Assembly (NCBI GenBank): GCA_026224825.1
Contig: JAMFRO010000006.1
Coordinates: 1 to 64,000, forward strand
Source of the DNA: a bacterium
GTDB lineage: Bacteria; Pseudomonadota; Alphaproteobacteria; Acetobacterales; Acetobacteraceae
DNA: 64,000 bases
Direction of reading: 5' to 3'
This document shows positions 54,626-63,196 of this stretch, piece after piece. The notes beneath the pieces were generated by a model. It did no database searches and had not been told where the DNA came from. It worked only from the letters and a program-made list of their open reading frames with translations. The first letter of the stretch is position 1. The number at the start of each line of letters is the position of its first letter. Made by a program: the position numbers and the translations under genes.

Positions 54626-54764
54626 TTGTGCCAGGTCCCGGCCAGCACCGTTATGCCGGCGGAAAGCGGGCATGTTTCGGCTTTACGCGGATTAATCTCG
54701 ATTGTGTGCGTGCATTGCAGTCTGTAACATAACTGCACTGCAATCCGCCGCAAAGGTTAACGTA

Positions 54765-57197
54765 ATGCCGGACACTCAAGCTGCCGCCCATCTGCACCGA
54801 CATAAATTCAGCACCGGCAGCCACGGTGTCACATCGGATCTAGCCCCGCCTCTGGCCGTCTCGGACACCGGTACCGACAGCCTCCCCACCGCGGCCCAAA
54901 CCCAGCAAACCCTGGTACAGACCGCCCCCCCTAGTGCTGCCCCCCCTACGTCACCCAGCCAGGCCAGCGAAATCGCCTTCATCTCCGGCGTCAACGCCGA
55001 TGGCACAATCGCCGCCACGAGCTTCAACAGTTGGAATGGCGACGACCCCGCCACCTACGCCAGCTATTCCTATGCCAACAAATGGGGCGGCGCCTCCCCC
55101 AGCACGGGCTCAGCGGCCGGTACTGCCGGCGGCACCGTGTATTATTATTTCGACCCTGCTTCGAACTGGACCGCCGGCGAGGAGGCCAGTTTCACCGCCG
55201 GTTTCGCTTTATGGTCCGCGGTGGCCAATGTCACCTTCGTCCAGACCAACAGCGCCGGTAATGAAAACATCGAGATCACCAGAGGTGCCGCCGGCAGCGG
55301 CGCCTATGAGGAATCAGGCTTTTTATATGCGCCGCCCGTTGGCACGAGCGTACTCTACAACCAGGGCTCCGGCTCACTCAATGCGGATGGTACCAGCTCC
55401 GGCACCATCATCTCCATCGATACCACGCAATACGGCTGGTCGGATCTTGCCAGCATCACCGATGCCGGCGGTTATGATTTCGATACCATCGTGCATGAGG
55501 AAGGCCATGCGCTGGGCTTCGGCCATGATGGCCCGTATAACGGCACAGTCGACAGCGCGGTCCAGCAGTACAGCGCCTACGACTCCCGGCTCTGGAGCCT
55601 GATGTCCTATATCGAGCCCGGGGACACCACCGCCAAATATTATAGCGACTACACCGTCACCGGTACGCAATGGAACGGCGAGGACCCCACCACCTGGATG
55701 CCGCTCGACATTCTCTCCGCTCAGGCGCTCTACGGTGTTGCCACCAGCACCCCGCTCGATGGCGGCCAGGTTTTCGGTTTCAACTGCAACGTCGCTGCCT
55801 CCATCAACGAGTTCTTCAATTTTGCCATCAACGTCAACCCGGTGTGCACCCTCTACGACACCGGCACGGACAACACCCTCGATCTCTCAGGTTATTCCAC
55901 AGCCGAGACGGTAAACCTGAACGCCGGCGATTTTTCCAGCTTCGATGGCATGACCAACAACATGGGCATCGCCTACGGTACCGCGATCGATAATTTCGTC
56001 GGCGGCAACGGCAATGATGCCATCACAACGAACGCCGATGCCGACGACATCACTGGCGGCACCGGGCAGAACATCGTCTATTTCTCAGGCGGCCATACCG
56101 CCTACACGCTCGCCCGTTCAGGCAGCACCGTTACGGTGCATGATACCGCCAATGGTGTGACCGATACGCTGGTGAACATCCAGACATTGAGCTTCGCCGA
56201 TGAATCCCTGCTCACCAGCGACATCCCGTGCTTCGCCAGCGGCACGCGCATTCTCACCAGCCGTGGTGAAATCGCGGTCGAAAATCTCGCCATCGGCGAC
56301 ATTTTGCCCACCCGCTTCGCCGGCACGCAGGCCATCAAATGGATCGGCACCCGCCGCGTGGACGTTACGCGCCATAAAAACCCCGAATCCGTCTGGCCCA
56401 TCCTCATCCAGCCCGGCGCCCTCGGCGAACATCAGCCCGCCCGGGCTTTGCGCCTCTCCCCCGGCCATGCGCTGTTCGTGGACGGCCGGCTGATCCACGC
56501 AGCCTCCCTCGTCAACGGCGCCACCATCACGCAGGAGCGGTGCGATACCGTGGAATACTGGCACATCGAACTTTCCAGCCACGACATCATCTGGGCTGAG
56601 AACCTCGCCACGGAATCCTACCTCGACATCGGCGACCGCACCGCCTTCCACAATGGCGGCAGCTTCCTCGCCCTCTACCCTGACTTCTCACCGCAATACG
56701 GCGCCCAGCCTTGCGTCCCCTTCGCCCAGCCGGACGAGCTGCGCACAGCCAGAACCGCCTTGCTGGCGCGCGCGGAGGCGTTCGGCCATCACCTCAGCGC
56801 CGAGAACGATCTGCACATCATTGCGGACGGCAAACGCATCGCCCCGCTCGCCTTCGGCACCGCGCGGCGGCTCTTCATCATCCCCGAAAACGCCAGCGAT
56901 ATCCGCTTGAAATCCAGAACTTTTACGCCGGCCCATACCGGCACCCGGCGTAACGACCAGCGCTGCCTCGGTATTGCTGTCACTTGCCTTCAGCTCGACG
57001 GCCTCACCCTCCCGCTGCGGGATGACACCGCCTTTGGCAGCGGCTGGCACAAGCTGGACGCTAACGGCCACCGCTGCACCACCGGTATTACGCCGGTCCC
57101 CGCAAATACCCGTCTCGTCATGCTGGAATTGGCGGGCCATGGCTTGTACTGGGCGGAAGAAATGGAAGGCCCAGTAAAAAAAGCAGTCGCTTTTTGA
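54765..57197 (+). CDS. Serralysin-like metalloprotease fused to a Hint (Hint_2) domain
   Basis: Predicted secreted 810-aa protein. Residues about 90-370 are a metzincin M10/serralysin-like protease with zinc motif HEEGHALGFGH at 244-254 (catalytic E245) and Met-turn LWSLMSY. Residues about 400-475 contain an RTX-like stretch (FVGGNGNDAITTNADADDIT). From C489 (PCFASGTRILTSRGEIAVEN) a Hedgehog/intein-type Hint domain runs to about 640, with LSPGHALFVDGRLIHAASLV. A C-terminal region (about 640-810) as in other Hint_2 proteins completes it. No Sec signal was seen; type I secretion is plausible. ATG 54765 has AAAGG upstream; a frame to 54702 is less likely. The last codons lie in a dispersed repeat. 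Confidence 0.85.
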   Translation: MPDTQAAAHLHRHKFSTGSHGVTSDLAPPLAVSDTGTDSLPTAAQTQQTLVQTAPPSAAPPTSPSQASEIAFISGVNADGTIAATSFNSWNGDDPATYASYSYANKWGGASPSTGSAAGTAGGTVYYYFDPASNWTAGEEASFTAGFALWSAVANVTFVQTNSAGNENIEITRGAAGSGAYEESGFLYAPPVGTSVLYNQGSGSLNADGTSSGTIISIDTTQYGWSDLASITDAGGYDFDTIVHEEGHALGFGHDGPYNGTVDSAVQQYSAYDSRLWSLMSYIEPGDTTAKYYSDYTVTGTQWNGEDPTTWMPLDILSAQALYGVATSTPLDGGQVFGFNCNVAASINEFFNFAINVNPVCTLYDTGTDNTLDLSGYSTAETVNLNAGDFSSFDGMTNNMGIAYGTAIDNFVGGNGNDAITTNADADDITGGTGQNIVYFSGGHTAYTLARSGSTVTVHDTANGVTDTLVNIQTLSFADESLLTSDIPCFASGTRILTSRGEIAVENLAIGDILPTRFAGTQAIKWIGTRRVDVTRHKNPESVWPILIQPGALGEHQPARALRLSPGHALFVDGRLIHAASLVNGATITQERCDTVEYWHIELSSHDIIWAENLATESYLDIGDRTAFHNGGSFLALYPDFSPQYGAQPCVPFAQPDELRTARTALLARAEAFGHHLSAENDLHIIADGKRIAPLAFGTARRLFIIPENASDIRLKSRTFTPAHTGTRRNDQRCLGIAVTCLQLDGLTLPLRDDTAFGSGWHKLDANGHRCTTGITPVPANTRLVMLELAGHGLYWAEEMEGPVKKAVAF

Positions 57198-57231
57198 AAA
57201 AAGCGACACCAAAAACTTTTGCGATTTAGGG
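57181..57231 (+). repeat. Dispersed 3'-end hairpin repeat, copy 3
   Basis: GTCGCTTTTT-GA-AAAAAGCGAC followed by ACCAAAAACTTTTGCGATTT. The TGA stop of the protease-Hint gene lies in the centre of the palindrome, so the repeat encodes the last residues (KKAVAF) and provides the stop. Confidence 0.92.
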
Positions 57232-57290
57232 CCGGGCCTCACCCCGGCCGCCCCCTTTATTCCACCGAAATTCTCGTGTAAGTTGTACTC

Positions 57291-58346
57291 ATGGGGCGTC
57301 TAAAACGCTTAGATGGTATACGCGGCCTGCTGGCGGTCTACGTCATGCTTGGCCATGCTTTGCCTTTCACCATCGCCCCCGCCTTCCTGCAATCCCTCTT
57401 CCGCCATGGTGAGGCGGCCGTAGACCTCTTCTTCGCCCTCAGCGGTCTCGTTATCGCTTTCTCCCTCCAGCGCTACAAAAACGCTTTTCTCCCCTTCATC
57501 ACCGCCCGCGCCCGCCGCCTGCTGCCGGTCTATCTCCTCACCCTCGCCGCCAGCATCGCCATCGCCACGCTGGGTGACCCGCTGCAAACCCTGCCATGGG
57601 CCGGCACCCCGGCGCGGGATATCGTCTCAGCCTCTCTCCCCACGCCGCTCTGGCCGCATCTCCTCGCGCACATCACCCTCCTGCACGGGCTCATCCCCCA
57701 GCCCATCCTCCCCTACGCCTATGTCACCCTGCTGGGCCCGGCCTGGAGTCTCTCCACCGAGTGGCAATTCTACCTCTTGATAGGCCTCATCGCCCCGCGC
57801 CATCTTGGCTGCGGCGCCCTGGCCTTCCTCGCCCTCGGCGCAATCTGGCGCGCGCTCCCCTATGGCCCGCTCTTCAGCCGCGCCTTCCTGCCCGATGCCG
57901 CGCCCTATTTTGCCCTCGGCCTCGCCAGCGCCGCCTGGGCAAAAGGCGAGCGCCGTACCCTGCTCATCTGCATTGCCGGGGCCTGGGCCATCGGCCTGGC
58001 CGCCAGCCCGGAAAAATCCCTCCCCCCGCTCATCTGGGGCATTCTGCTCCTGGCCCAGACCGCCCCCTGGGGTGCCATACTGGAGAGCCGCACGCTGCAA
58101 TATCTCGGCGCCATCTCCTACCCGCTCTATCTGGTCAACGAGCCGGTGCAGCGCGCTTTGGCCCTGCTCTTCGGCCCGCAGGTGCATGGCAACCCCGCTT
58201 TGTTCTCCACCCTCTTCCTGCCCAACAGCGTTGCCGTCTCCCTCGCCGCAGCGGCTTTGCTGCACCATTGGGTGGAACGCCCCTTCATGCGCGGGGGCGG
58301 CCGAAAATTGTTACCCCCGGTCATTGCACAGCCGCAAAGCCAATGA
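57291..58346 (+). CDS. Acyltransferase 3 (OafA/YrhL-type) membrane protein
   Basis: Integral-membrane O-acyltransferase of 351 aa with about ten hydrophobic segments. The N-terminal family motif is RLDGIRGLLAVYVMLGHALP, with FFALSGLVIAFSLQRYKN following. Such proteins acetylate or succinylate surface polysaccharides; the acceptor here is unknown. It is followed 13 bp later by a TIM-barrel gene, but co-function is not obvious. Confidence 0.9.
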   Translation: MGRLKRLDGIRGLLAVYVMLGHALPFTIAPAFLQSLFRHGEAAVDLFFALSGLVIAFSLQRYKNAFLPFITARARRLLPVYLLTLAASIAIATLGDPLQTLPWAGTPARDIVSASLPTPLWPHLLAHITLLHGLIPQPILPYAYVTLLGPAWSLSTEWQFYLLIGLIAPRHLGCGALAFLALGAIWRALPYGPLFSRAFLPDAAPYFALGLASAAWAKGERRTLLICIAGAWAIGLAASPEKSLPPLIWGILLLAQTAPWGAILESRTLQYLGAISYPLYLVNEPVQRALALLFGPQVHGNPALFSTLFLPNSVAVSLAAAALLHHWVERPFMRGGGRKLLPPVIAQPQSQ

Positions 58347-58359
58347 GCATGATGCGGGC

Positions 58360-59025
58360 ATGGATTTCATCTTCATGCTCACCCGCCAGGACCGCACCAT
58401 CCCTGGCTGCCTGGACGTGCTGGCGCAGATCGCGCCGCTCGGGCTGAAGCATATCGGCTTCAAGGATATCGGCGCGGATGAGCCCATTTTGCGCGCCCTC
58501 AATGCCGGCATCAAAGCGCTCGGTGCGCAATCCTACCTTGAAGTCGTCGCCACCTCGCCGGAGGCCGCCCTCAACTCGGCCCGCATCGCGGCTGCCATCG
58601 GCGTGGACCATCTGCTCGGCGGCACGCAAGCGGCGGCAACCCTGCGCCTGCTCCAGGGCACCGGCATAAAATACTATCCCTTTCCCGGCACCCCCACCGG
58701 CCACCCCACCCAGCTCGGCGGCGACGCAGCCCAAATCGCCACCCACACCGCCGATTTCATCGCCCAGGGCTGCGCCGGGGTGGATTTGCTCGCCTACCGC
58801 GCCACGGAGGCCGATCCCCTGGCCCTTGTCCGCGCCGCGCGCACCGCCAGCCGCACGGGCAAGCTCATTTGCGCGGGCGGGGTGGATTGCCCGGACCGCA
58901 TCGCCGCCCTGCGCGCGGCGGGCGCCGACGCCTTCACCATCGGCTCAGCCGCCTTCGATGGCACATTCGCCCCCGGCAAACCCGGCCTCATCGCCCAGCT
59001 TCAGGACATCATCTCATGCGTCTAG
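58360..59025 (+). CDS. TIM-barrel protein of unknown function (phosphate-binding barrel)
   Basis: The 221-aa protein has the repeating beta-alpha pattern of a small TIM barrel: DFIFMLTRQDRTI, LKHIGFKDIGAD, SYLEVVATSPEAAL, VDHLLGG, VDLLAYRATEADPL, LICAGGVDCPDRIA and ADAFTIGSAAFDG. The last two strands look like a standard phosphate-binding site. I recall similar proteins being annotated under misleading names; no function is assigned. It overlaps the SDR by 10 bp, so the two probably act in one pathway. Confidence 0.75.
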   Translation: MDFIFMLTRQDRTIPGCLDVLAQIAPLGLKHIGFKDIGADEPILRALNAGIKALGAQSYLEVVATSPEAALNSARIAAAIGVDHLLGGTQAAATLRLLQGTGIKYYPFPGTPTGHPTQLGGDAAQIATHTADFIAQGCAGVDLLAYRATEADPLALVRAARTASRTGKLICAGGVDCPDRIAALRAAGADAFTIGSAAFDGTFAPGKPGLIAQLQDIISCV

Positions 59026-59798
59026 CCGGCAAGCGCGCCTTCATCACCGGGGCTGGCAGCGGCATCGGCCGCGCCACGGCGGAAAAATTCGGTGTGGAGG
59101 GTGCGTCCGTCATCTGCGCCGATTTGCGCGCCGCCCCGGCGGAGGCCACGGCCGCCGCCATCCGCGCGGCGGGAGGGCAAGCCGCTGTTGTCATCGGCGA
59201 CCTCACCATCGAAGCCGACTGCACTGCCATGTTCCGGCAGGGAGCGGAAAATTTCGGCGGCATCGATGTCATCTTCAACAACGCCGGCATCTGCTCAGGC
59301 GATGACACCGGCCCGGTCGAAACCCCGCTCGCCGTGTGGAACGAAACCATCGCCGCCAACCTCACCTCGGTGTTCCTGTGCTGCAAAGCAGGCATCCCGT
59401 ATCTGGAAGCGGCGGGCGGCGGCGTCATCATCAACAACGCCTCCATCGTCGCCCTCGTCGGCTCCGCCTTCCCGCAAATCGCCTACACCGCGGCCAAAGG
59501 CGGCGTGCTTTCCATGACGCGCGAAATCGCGGTGATGTACGCGCGCAAAAAAATCCGTGCCGTCGCCATCTGCCCAGGTCCCACCGCCACCCCTTTGGTG
59601 CAGGCGTTTCTAGCCGATGAGGAAGCCTGGCTCCTGCGCCGGAAATATCTGCCCATGGGGCGGCTGGCACAGCCTGCCGAGATCGCGAATGTCGTTGCGT
59701 TTTTGGCCAGTGATGAAGCCAGCTTCATCACTGGCGCCGCTTATCCTGTCGATGGCGGCTTGACCTCTGCTTATGTTATTGATGATTCGATCGTATGA
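59016..59798 (+). CDS. Short-chain dehydrogenase/reductase (SDR)
   Basis: Classical NAD(P)-dependent SDR of 260 aa with TGAGSGIG near residue 11, NNAG, catalytic Ser (INNASIVALVGSAF) and YTAAK, and C-terminal FITGAAYPVDGG. An acidic residue after the second strand (CADLRAAP) suggests NAD rather than NADP. It is coupled to the TIM-barrel gene and followed by a dispersed repeat. The substrate is unknown. Confidence 0.93.
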   Translation: MRLAGKRAFITGAGSGIGRATAEKFGVEGASVICADLRAAPAEATAAAIRAAGGQAAVVIGDLTIEADCTAMFRQGAENFGGIDVIFNNAGICSGDDTGPVETPLAVWNETIAANLTSVFLCCKAGIPYLEAAGGGVIINNASIVALVGSAFPQIAYTAAKGGVLSMTREIAVMYARKKIRAVAICPGPTATPLVQAFLADEEAWLLRRKYLPMGRLAQPAEIANVVAFLASDEASFITGAAYPVDGGLTSAYVIDDSIV

Positions 59799-59802
59799 AG
59801 AG

Positions 59803-59852
59803 AAGCAGCAGCTTTTTGAAAAAAGCTGCACCAAAAACTTTTACAATTTGGG
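59803..59852 (+). repeat. Dispersed 3'-end hairpin repeat, copy 4
   Basis: Almost identical to copy 1: GCAGCTTTTT-GA-AAAAAGCTGC followed by ACCAAAAACTTTTACAATTT. It starts 5 bp after the SDR stop. Confidence 0.92.
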
Positions 59853-59892
59853 CCACAGGCTGTGACTCCATGGGAAGCCCTCGCCCAGAAGA

Positions 59893-60396
59893 GTGCGGAC
59901 TGACAAAATACTTGAAAGCGCGAAGTCAATGCAGGACATATGGGCTTTAATCGCTAATCCAAATACAGCAGATGATGGCCTGCGCCTTCTCCAAGAACGC
60001 TGCGCGCACAAGCCGAATAACCCCAAGCCATTTTTCGATCTGGCGAATGCTTACGACATGCTTGGCCGCGAAGAAGATGCCGAGAAGGCGTATGAAATGG
60101 TACGCGCATTGGGGCTTGAAGGTCTATCCTCGCAAGAGCGGGAACATTGGTTCGTCCAGTTCGGAAGCACCCTGCGCCTTCGCGGTAAGCTGGAAGCTTC
60201 ACGCGACATATTGTAACAGGGTGAAGAGGCCTTCCCAGGCAATCCTGCAATGTCAGCTTTCCGTGCCCTTACCGAGCTGGCGGATAAACGGCCGGCGGAG
60301 GCGTCTCAAATGCTTCTTGAGGCAATCCTTCGCTTGCCTCATCCCGAAATTGAACATTATCGCCGTGCTTTGACCAGCTACATCGCCGAACTATAG
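59893..60396 (+). pseudogene. TPR-repeat protein gene interrupted by an in-frame stop
   Basis: The first part (GTG 59893 or ATG 59929 to 60213) encodes a tetratricopeptide-type protein (KPNNPKPFFDLANAYDMLGR; FGSTLRLRGKLEASRDIL). TAA at 60214-60216 ends it, but the same frame continues without another stop to TAG 60394, giving QGEEAFPGNPAMSAFRALTE and further TPR-like helices (AEASQMLLEAILRLPHPEIE). A full product of about 167 aa would match small TPR proteins. It is most simply a nonsense mutation; a sequencing error is possible. Confidence 0.75.
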
Positions 60397-60410
60397 ACAC
60401 TGGCAGGGGT

Positions 60411-60431
60411 GCAGGGGGCAAAACCCCCTGC
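60411..60431. repeat. Hairpin before dinB
   Basis: GCAGGGGG-CAAAA-CCCCCTGC, a perfect 8-bp stem 12 bp before the dinB ATG. No T-run follows. It may end the upstream transcript or influence dinB initiation. Confidence 0.7.
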
Positions 60432-60442
60432 TAAACAGCGCA

Positions 60443-61678
60443 ATGGCCTCTTTCTGCCGCGATTGCGACTCCGAGACCGCGCGCAAACCCTGCCCGCATT
60501 GCGGCAGTGTGCGCATCGTCAGCCACCCAGAACTGTTCTCCCTCACCATCGGCCATGTCGATTGCGATGCGTTCTACGCCTCCATCGAAAAGCGCGACCA
60601 TCCTGAATGGCGCGACCTGCCGCTCATCGTCGGTGGCGGCGTGCGCGGCGTGGTCTCCACCTGCTGCTACATCGCGCGCATCTACGGCGTGCGTTCGGCC
60701 ATGCCGATGTACAAAGCCCGCCAGCTCTGCCCCCAGGCCATCGTGGTGCCGCCGGACATGCGCAAATACGTTGCCGTCTCGCGCCAGATGCGCGGCATGA
60801 TGGAAGCACTCACCCCGCTGATGCAGATGCAATCGGTTGATGAGGCGGTGCTGGACCTGGCCGGTACGCAATCCCTGCACCACGCCCCGCCCGCCATCGT
60901 GCTCAACCGGCTGGCCCGGCGGGTGGAGGCGGAGCTGGGCATCACCATCTCCATCGGCCTCGGTCCCAACCGGCTATTGGCCAAACTCGCCGCCGAGCGC
61001 GGCAAACCGCGTGGCTTTTTCACCTTTGGCACAGAGGCGGCATCCGTGCTCGCCCCCGAGCCTGTGCGGATCCTCCCCGGCATCGGTCCGGCCCAGGCCC
61101 GGCGGTTGGAAGCCATGGGCATCACCACCCTCGGCCAGCTCGCCGCCCTGGACGACCGAACCGCCATGAGCCTCGGCGAAGAGGGGTTTTCCCTCGTCGC
61201 CCGCGCCCGTGGCGAGGACACGCGCCGGGTTAACCCGGAGCGCGTCAGCAAATCCATCAGCGCCGAAACCACTTTTGAGACGGACCTGCGCGACCTGGCC
61301 GCCCTGGAGGCCGAGCTCTGGCGCCTATGCGAAAAACTCGGCCGCCGGCTGAAATCCGAGCAGCTCGCCGCCGCCGGCCTCGTCCTGAAACTCCGCACCG
61401 CAAGCTTTCAGCTCCGCACCCGCAGCCAGCGCCTGCCCAACCCCACGCAACTGCCCGAGACCATCTTCGAGACCGCCCGCACCCTGCTGGCCCGTGAGGC
61501 CGACGGCACGCCCTTCCGCCTCATCGGCATAGGCGCCGCCCCGCTGGTGCCCGAGGATCAGGCTGACAAAGGCGATCTCGCCGACACGCAAACCCCGCGC
61601 CGCGCCGCGCGCCAGGATGCGATCGACAAGCTCCGCGCGCGGTTTGGCGAGTCAGCGATCCGCCGTGGCCGCGGCTAA
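60443..61678 (+). CDS. dinB: DNA polymerase IV (DinB, Y-family)
   Basis: Error-prone translesion polymerase of 411 aa. An N-terminal zinc ribbon (C5, C8, C17, C20) precedes the Y-family palm with catalytic D40 (GHVDCDAFYASIEK) and D133-E134 (QSVDEAVLD). The helix-hairpin-helix thumb (LPGIGPAQARRLEAMGITTL) and little-finger domain follow. No beta-clamp motif is obvious at the very end. Its 3' end overlaps the convergent metZ by 27 bp. No LexA box was seen upstream. Confidence 0.95.
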   Translation: MASFCRDCDSETARKPCPHCGSVRIVSHPELFSLTIGHVDCDAFYASIEKRDHPEWRDLPLIVGGGVRGVVSTCCYIARIYGVRSAMPMYKARQLCPQAIVVPPDMRKYVAVSRQMRGMMEALTPLMQMQSVDEAVLDLAGTQSLHHAPPAIVLNRLARRVEAELGITISIGLGPNRLLAKLAAERGKPRGFFTFGTEAASVLAPEPVRILPGIGPAQARRLEAMGITTLGQLAALDDRTAMSLGEEGFSLVARARGEDTRRVNPERVSKSISAETTFETDLRDLAALEAELWRLCEKLGRRLKSEQLAAAGLVLKLRTASFQLRTRSQRLPNPTQLPETIFETARTLLAREADGTPFRLIGIGAAPLVPEDQADKGDLADTQTPRRAARQDAIDKLRARFGESAIRRGRG

Positions 61679-62929
61679 AGAGCCCGTCGCGGATGCGGCT
61701 AGCGCACCCGCCGCGGCTGCGGCCAAAGCGCCCGCCGCGGCTGCGGCTAGCGCGCCCGCCAGATCCTCGATCAGATCCTGCGTGTCTTCCAAACCAACGG
61801 AGAGCCGGATCACCCCATCGGTAATCCCCAATTTCGCCCGCTCCTCCGGCCCGATCCGCATCTGCGTCGTGGTGGCCGGATGGGTGGCGAGAGATTTGGT
61901 GTCGCCCAGGTTATTGGAGATGCTGATGATTTTCATCGCATTCATGAATTTGAATGCCGCCTCCTTGCCGCCCTCCAGCTCGAAGGTCACCAGCGTGCCG
62001 CCGCCGCTCATCTGGCTCATGGCCAGGTTGTGCTGCGGGTGGGATGCGAGCGTGGGGTAGAGGGCGCGTTTCACCCCGGGTTGCGTCTCCAGGAAGCGGG
62101 CGATGGTCTCGGCCGAAGCACTTTGCGCGGTCATGCGCAGCGACAAGGTTTCCAGACCTTTCAGCGTTACCCAGGCGTTGAAGGGGGACATGGCCGGGCC
62201 GGTGTTGCGGAAGAAGGGCTGGAACACCTCTTCCATCCATTTTTTAGACCCCAGCACGGCGCCGCCCAGCACGCGGCCCTGGCCGTCGATGTGTTTGGTG
62301 GTGGAATACACCACCACATCGGCGCCCAGCTCCAGGGGTTTTTGCAACAGCGGGGTGGCGAACACATTGTCCACCACCACGATGGCGCCAGCCTCATGCG
62401 CCAGAGCGGCTACGGCGCGCAGGTCGACGATGTCGAGCATCGGGTTGGAGGGGGATTCCAGGAGGACCAAAGCGGTGGGCTGGGAGAGGGCTTCGCGCCA
62501 TTCATTCGGGTCGCGCCCTTCCACGAACACCGTCTCAATCCCGTATTGCGGCAGCAACGTGCTGATAATCCAATGGCAGGAGCCGAACAGCGCCCGGGCC
62601 GAGACCACGCGCTGGCCCGCTTTCAAGCCGCACAGCACCGCCGCACTCACCGCTGCCATGCCGGTTGCGGTGCAGCGGCACATCTCCGCGCCCTCGATCT
62701 TGGCCAGGCGCTGTTCCAGCATCTGCACCGTGGGGTTGGCGAAGCGCGAATACTGGAAATGCTGCACCTGGTTGGCGAACACCGCCTCGGCCAGCTCGGC
62801 ACTCTCATAGGTGAAGCCCGAGGTCAGGAACAAAGCCTCGGCATTCTCATCCAGATTGGTGCGGATGCGCCCGGCATGGACCAGGTCGGTGGCCAATCGT
62901 GTTTCTGGGCGGGTGGGTTTGTCGGTCAT
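61652..62929 (-). CDS. metZ: O-succinylhomoserine sulfhydrylase MetZ
   Basis: PLP-dependent enzyme making homocysteine from O-succinylhomoserine and sulfide in methionine synthesis. In the 425-aa protein the PLP lysine is in VVYSTTKHIDGQGRVLGG; the YSRFANPTVQMLEQRLAKIE and SGGGTLVTFELEGG motifs are typical of this Cys/Met-metabolism family. The last 35 residues are an Ala-rich tail made by four 24-bp repeats, so the protein is longer than usual (about 390-400). ATG 62929 has GGAGAG upstream. A SAM-II type riboswitch in its leader supports the call. Confidence 0.94.
   Translation of the reverse strand: MTDKPTRPETRLATDLVHAGRIRTNLDENAEALFLTSGFTYESAELAEAVFANQVQHFQYSRFANPTVQMLEQRLAKIEGAEMCRCTATGMAAVSAAVLCGLKAGQRVVSARALFGSCHWIISTLLPQYGIETVFVEGRDPNEWREALSQPTALVLLESPSNPMLDIVDLRAVAALAHEAGAIVVVDNVFATPLLQKPLELGADVVVYSTTKHIDGQGRVLGGAVLGSKKWMEEVFQPFFRNTGPAMSPFNAWVTLKGLETLSLRMTAQSASAETIARFLETQPGVKRALYPTLASHPQHNLAMSQMSGGGTLVTFELEGGKEAAFKFMNAMKIISISNNLGDTKSLATHPATTTQMRIGPEERAKLGITDGVIRLSVGLEDTQDLIEDLAGALAAAAAGALAAAAAGALAASATGSLAAATADR
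61664..61759 (-). repeat. 24-bp tandem repeat at the 3' end of metZ
   Basis: Four units (61664-61687, 61688-61711, 61712-61735, 61736-61759) encode AGALAAAA, AGALAAAA, AGALAASA and TGSLAAAT on the minus strand. The unit nearest the metZ stop also contains the dinB stop codon. Confidence 0.9.
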
Positions 62930-62985
62930 CGTGGCTCTCCAAAAATTGGGCCCAGCCACAGGGATTCACGGCACAAACGCGCCCT

Positions 62986-63060
62986 GAGCCTCTTTAGCGT
63001 TTGTTTTGCTCCTGGCTTCCACCAGCCTCGCCGCAATCCAGCCGGACAAATCACGAGGTG
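62986..63060 (-). promoter_or_regulatory. SAM-II type riboswitch in the metZ leader
   Basis: On the minus strand the leader contains CCTCGTGATTTG, CCGG, ATTGC, CGAGG, then GCTAAAGAGGC. These are the conserved blocks of the SAM-II (metA/metZ) H-type pseudoknot: a P1 stem CCTCG / CGAGG, the U-rich loop TGATTT, and the 3' AAA-containing strand. An extra small stem, CTGG...CCAG, is inserted before the 3' strand. SAM binding would shield the metZ ribosome site. No search or fold could be run; the call rests on recognising the motif order. Confidence 0.78.
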
Positions 63061-63122
63061 TTTTTAGCCTACGTCCACATGCTTGCGCGGTCAATCTTCC
63101 CAGACTATGACGGGCGCACTGG

Positions 63123-63196
63123 GCGGGTATGATGTAATGGTAGCCTGCTAGCTTCCCAAGCTCGATGCGCGAGTTCGATTCTCGCTACCCGCTCCA
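63123..63196 (+). tRNA. tRNA-Gly (anticodon CCC)
   Basis: 74 nt including encoded CCA. The acceptor stem is GCGGGTA / TACCCGC, the T arm GCGAG-TTCGATT-CTCGC is perfect, and the anticodon loop is TTCCCAA, giving CCC. The anticodon stem CTAGC / GCTCG has one T-C mismatch, and the D stem is weak (ATGT / GCCT). It still reads as a functional tRNA. Its 3' half is the likely attachment site of the integrase that follows. Confidence 0.9.
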
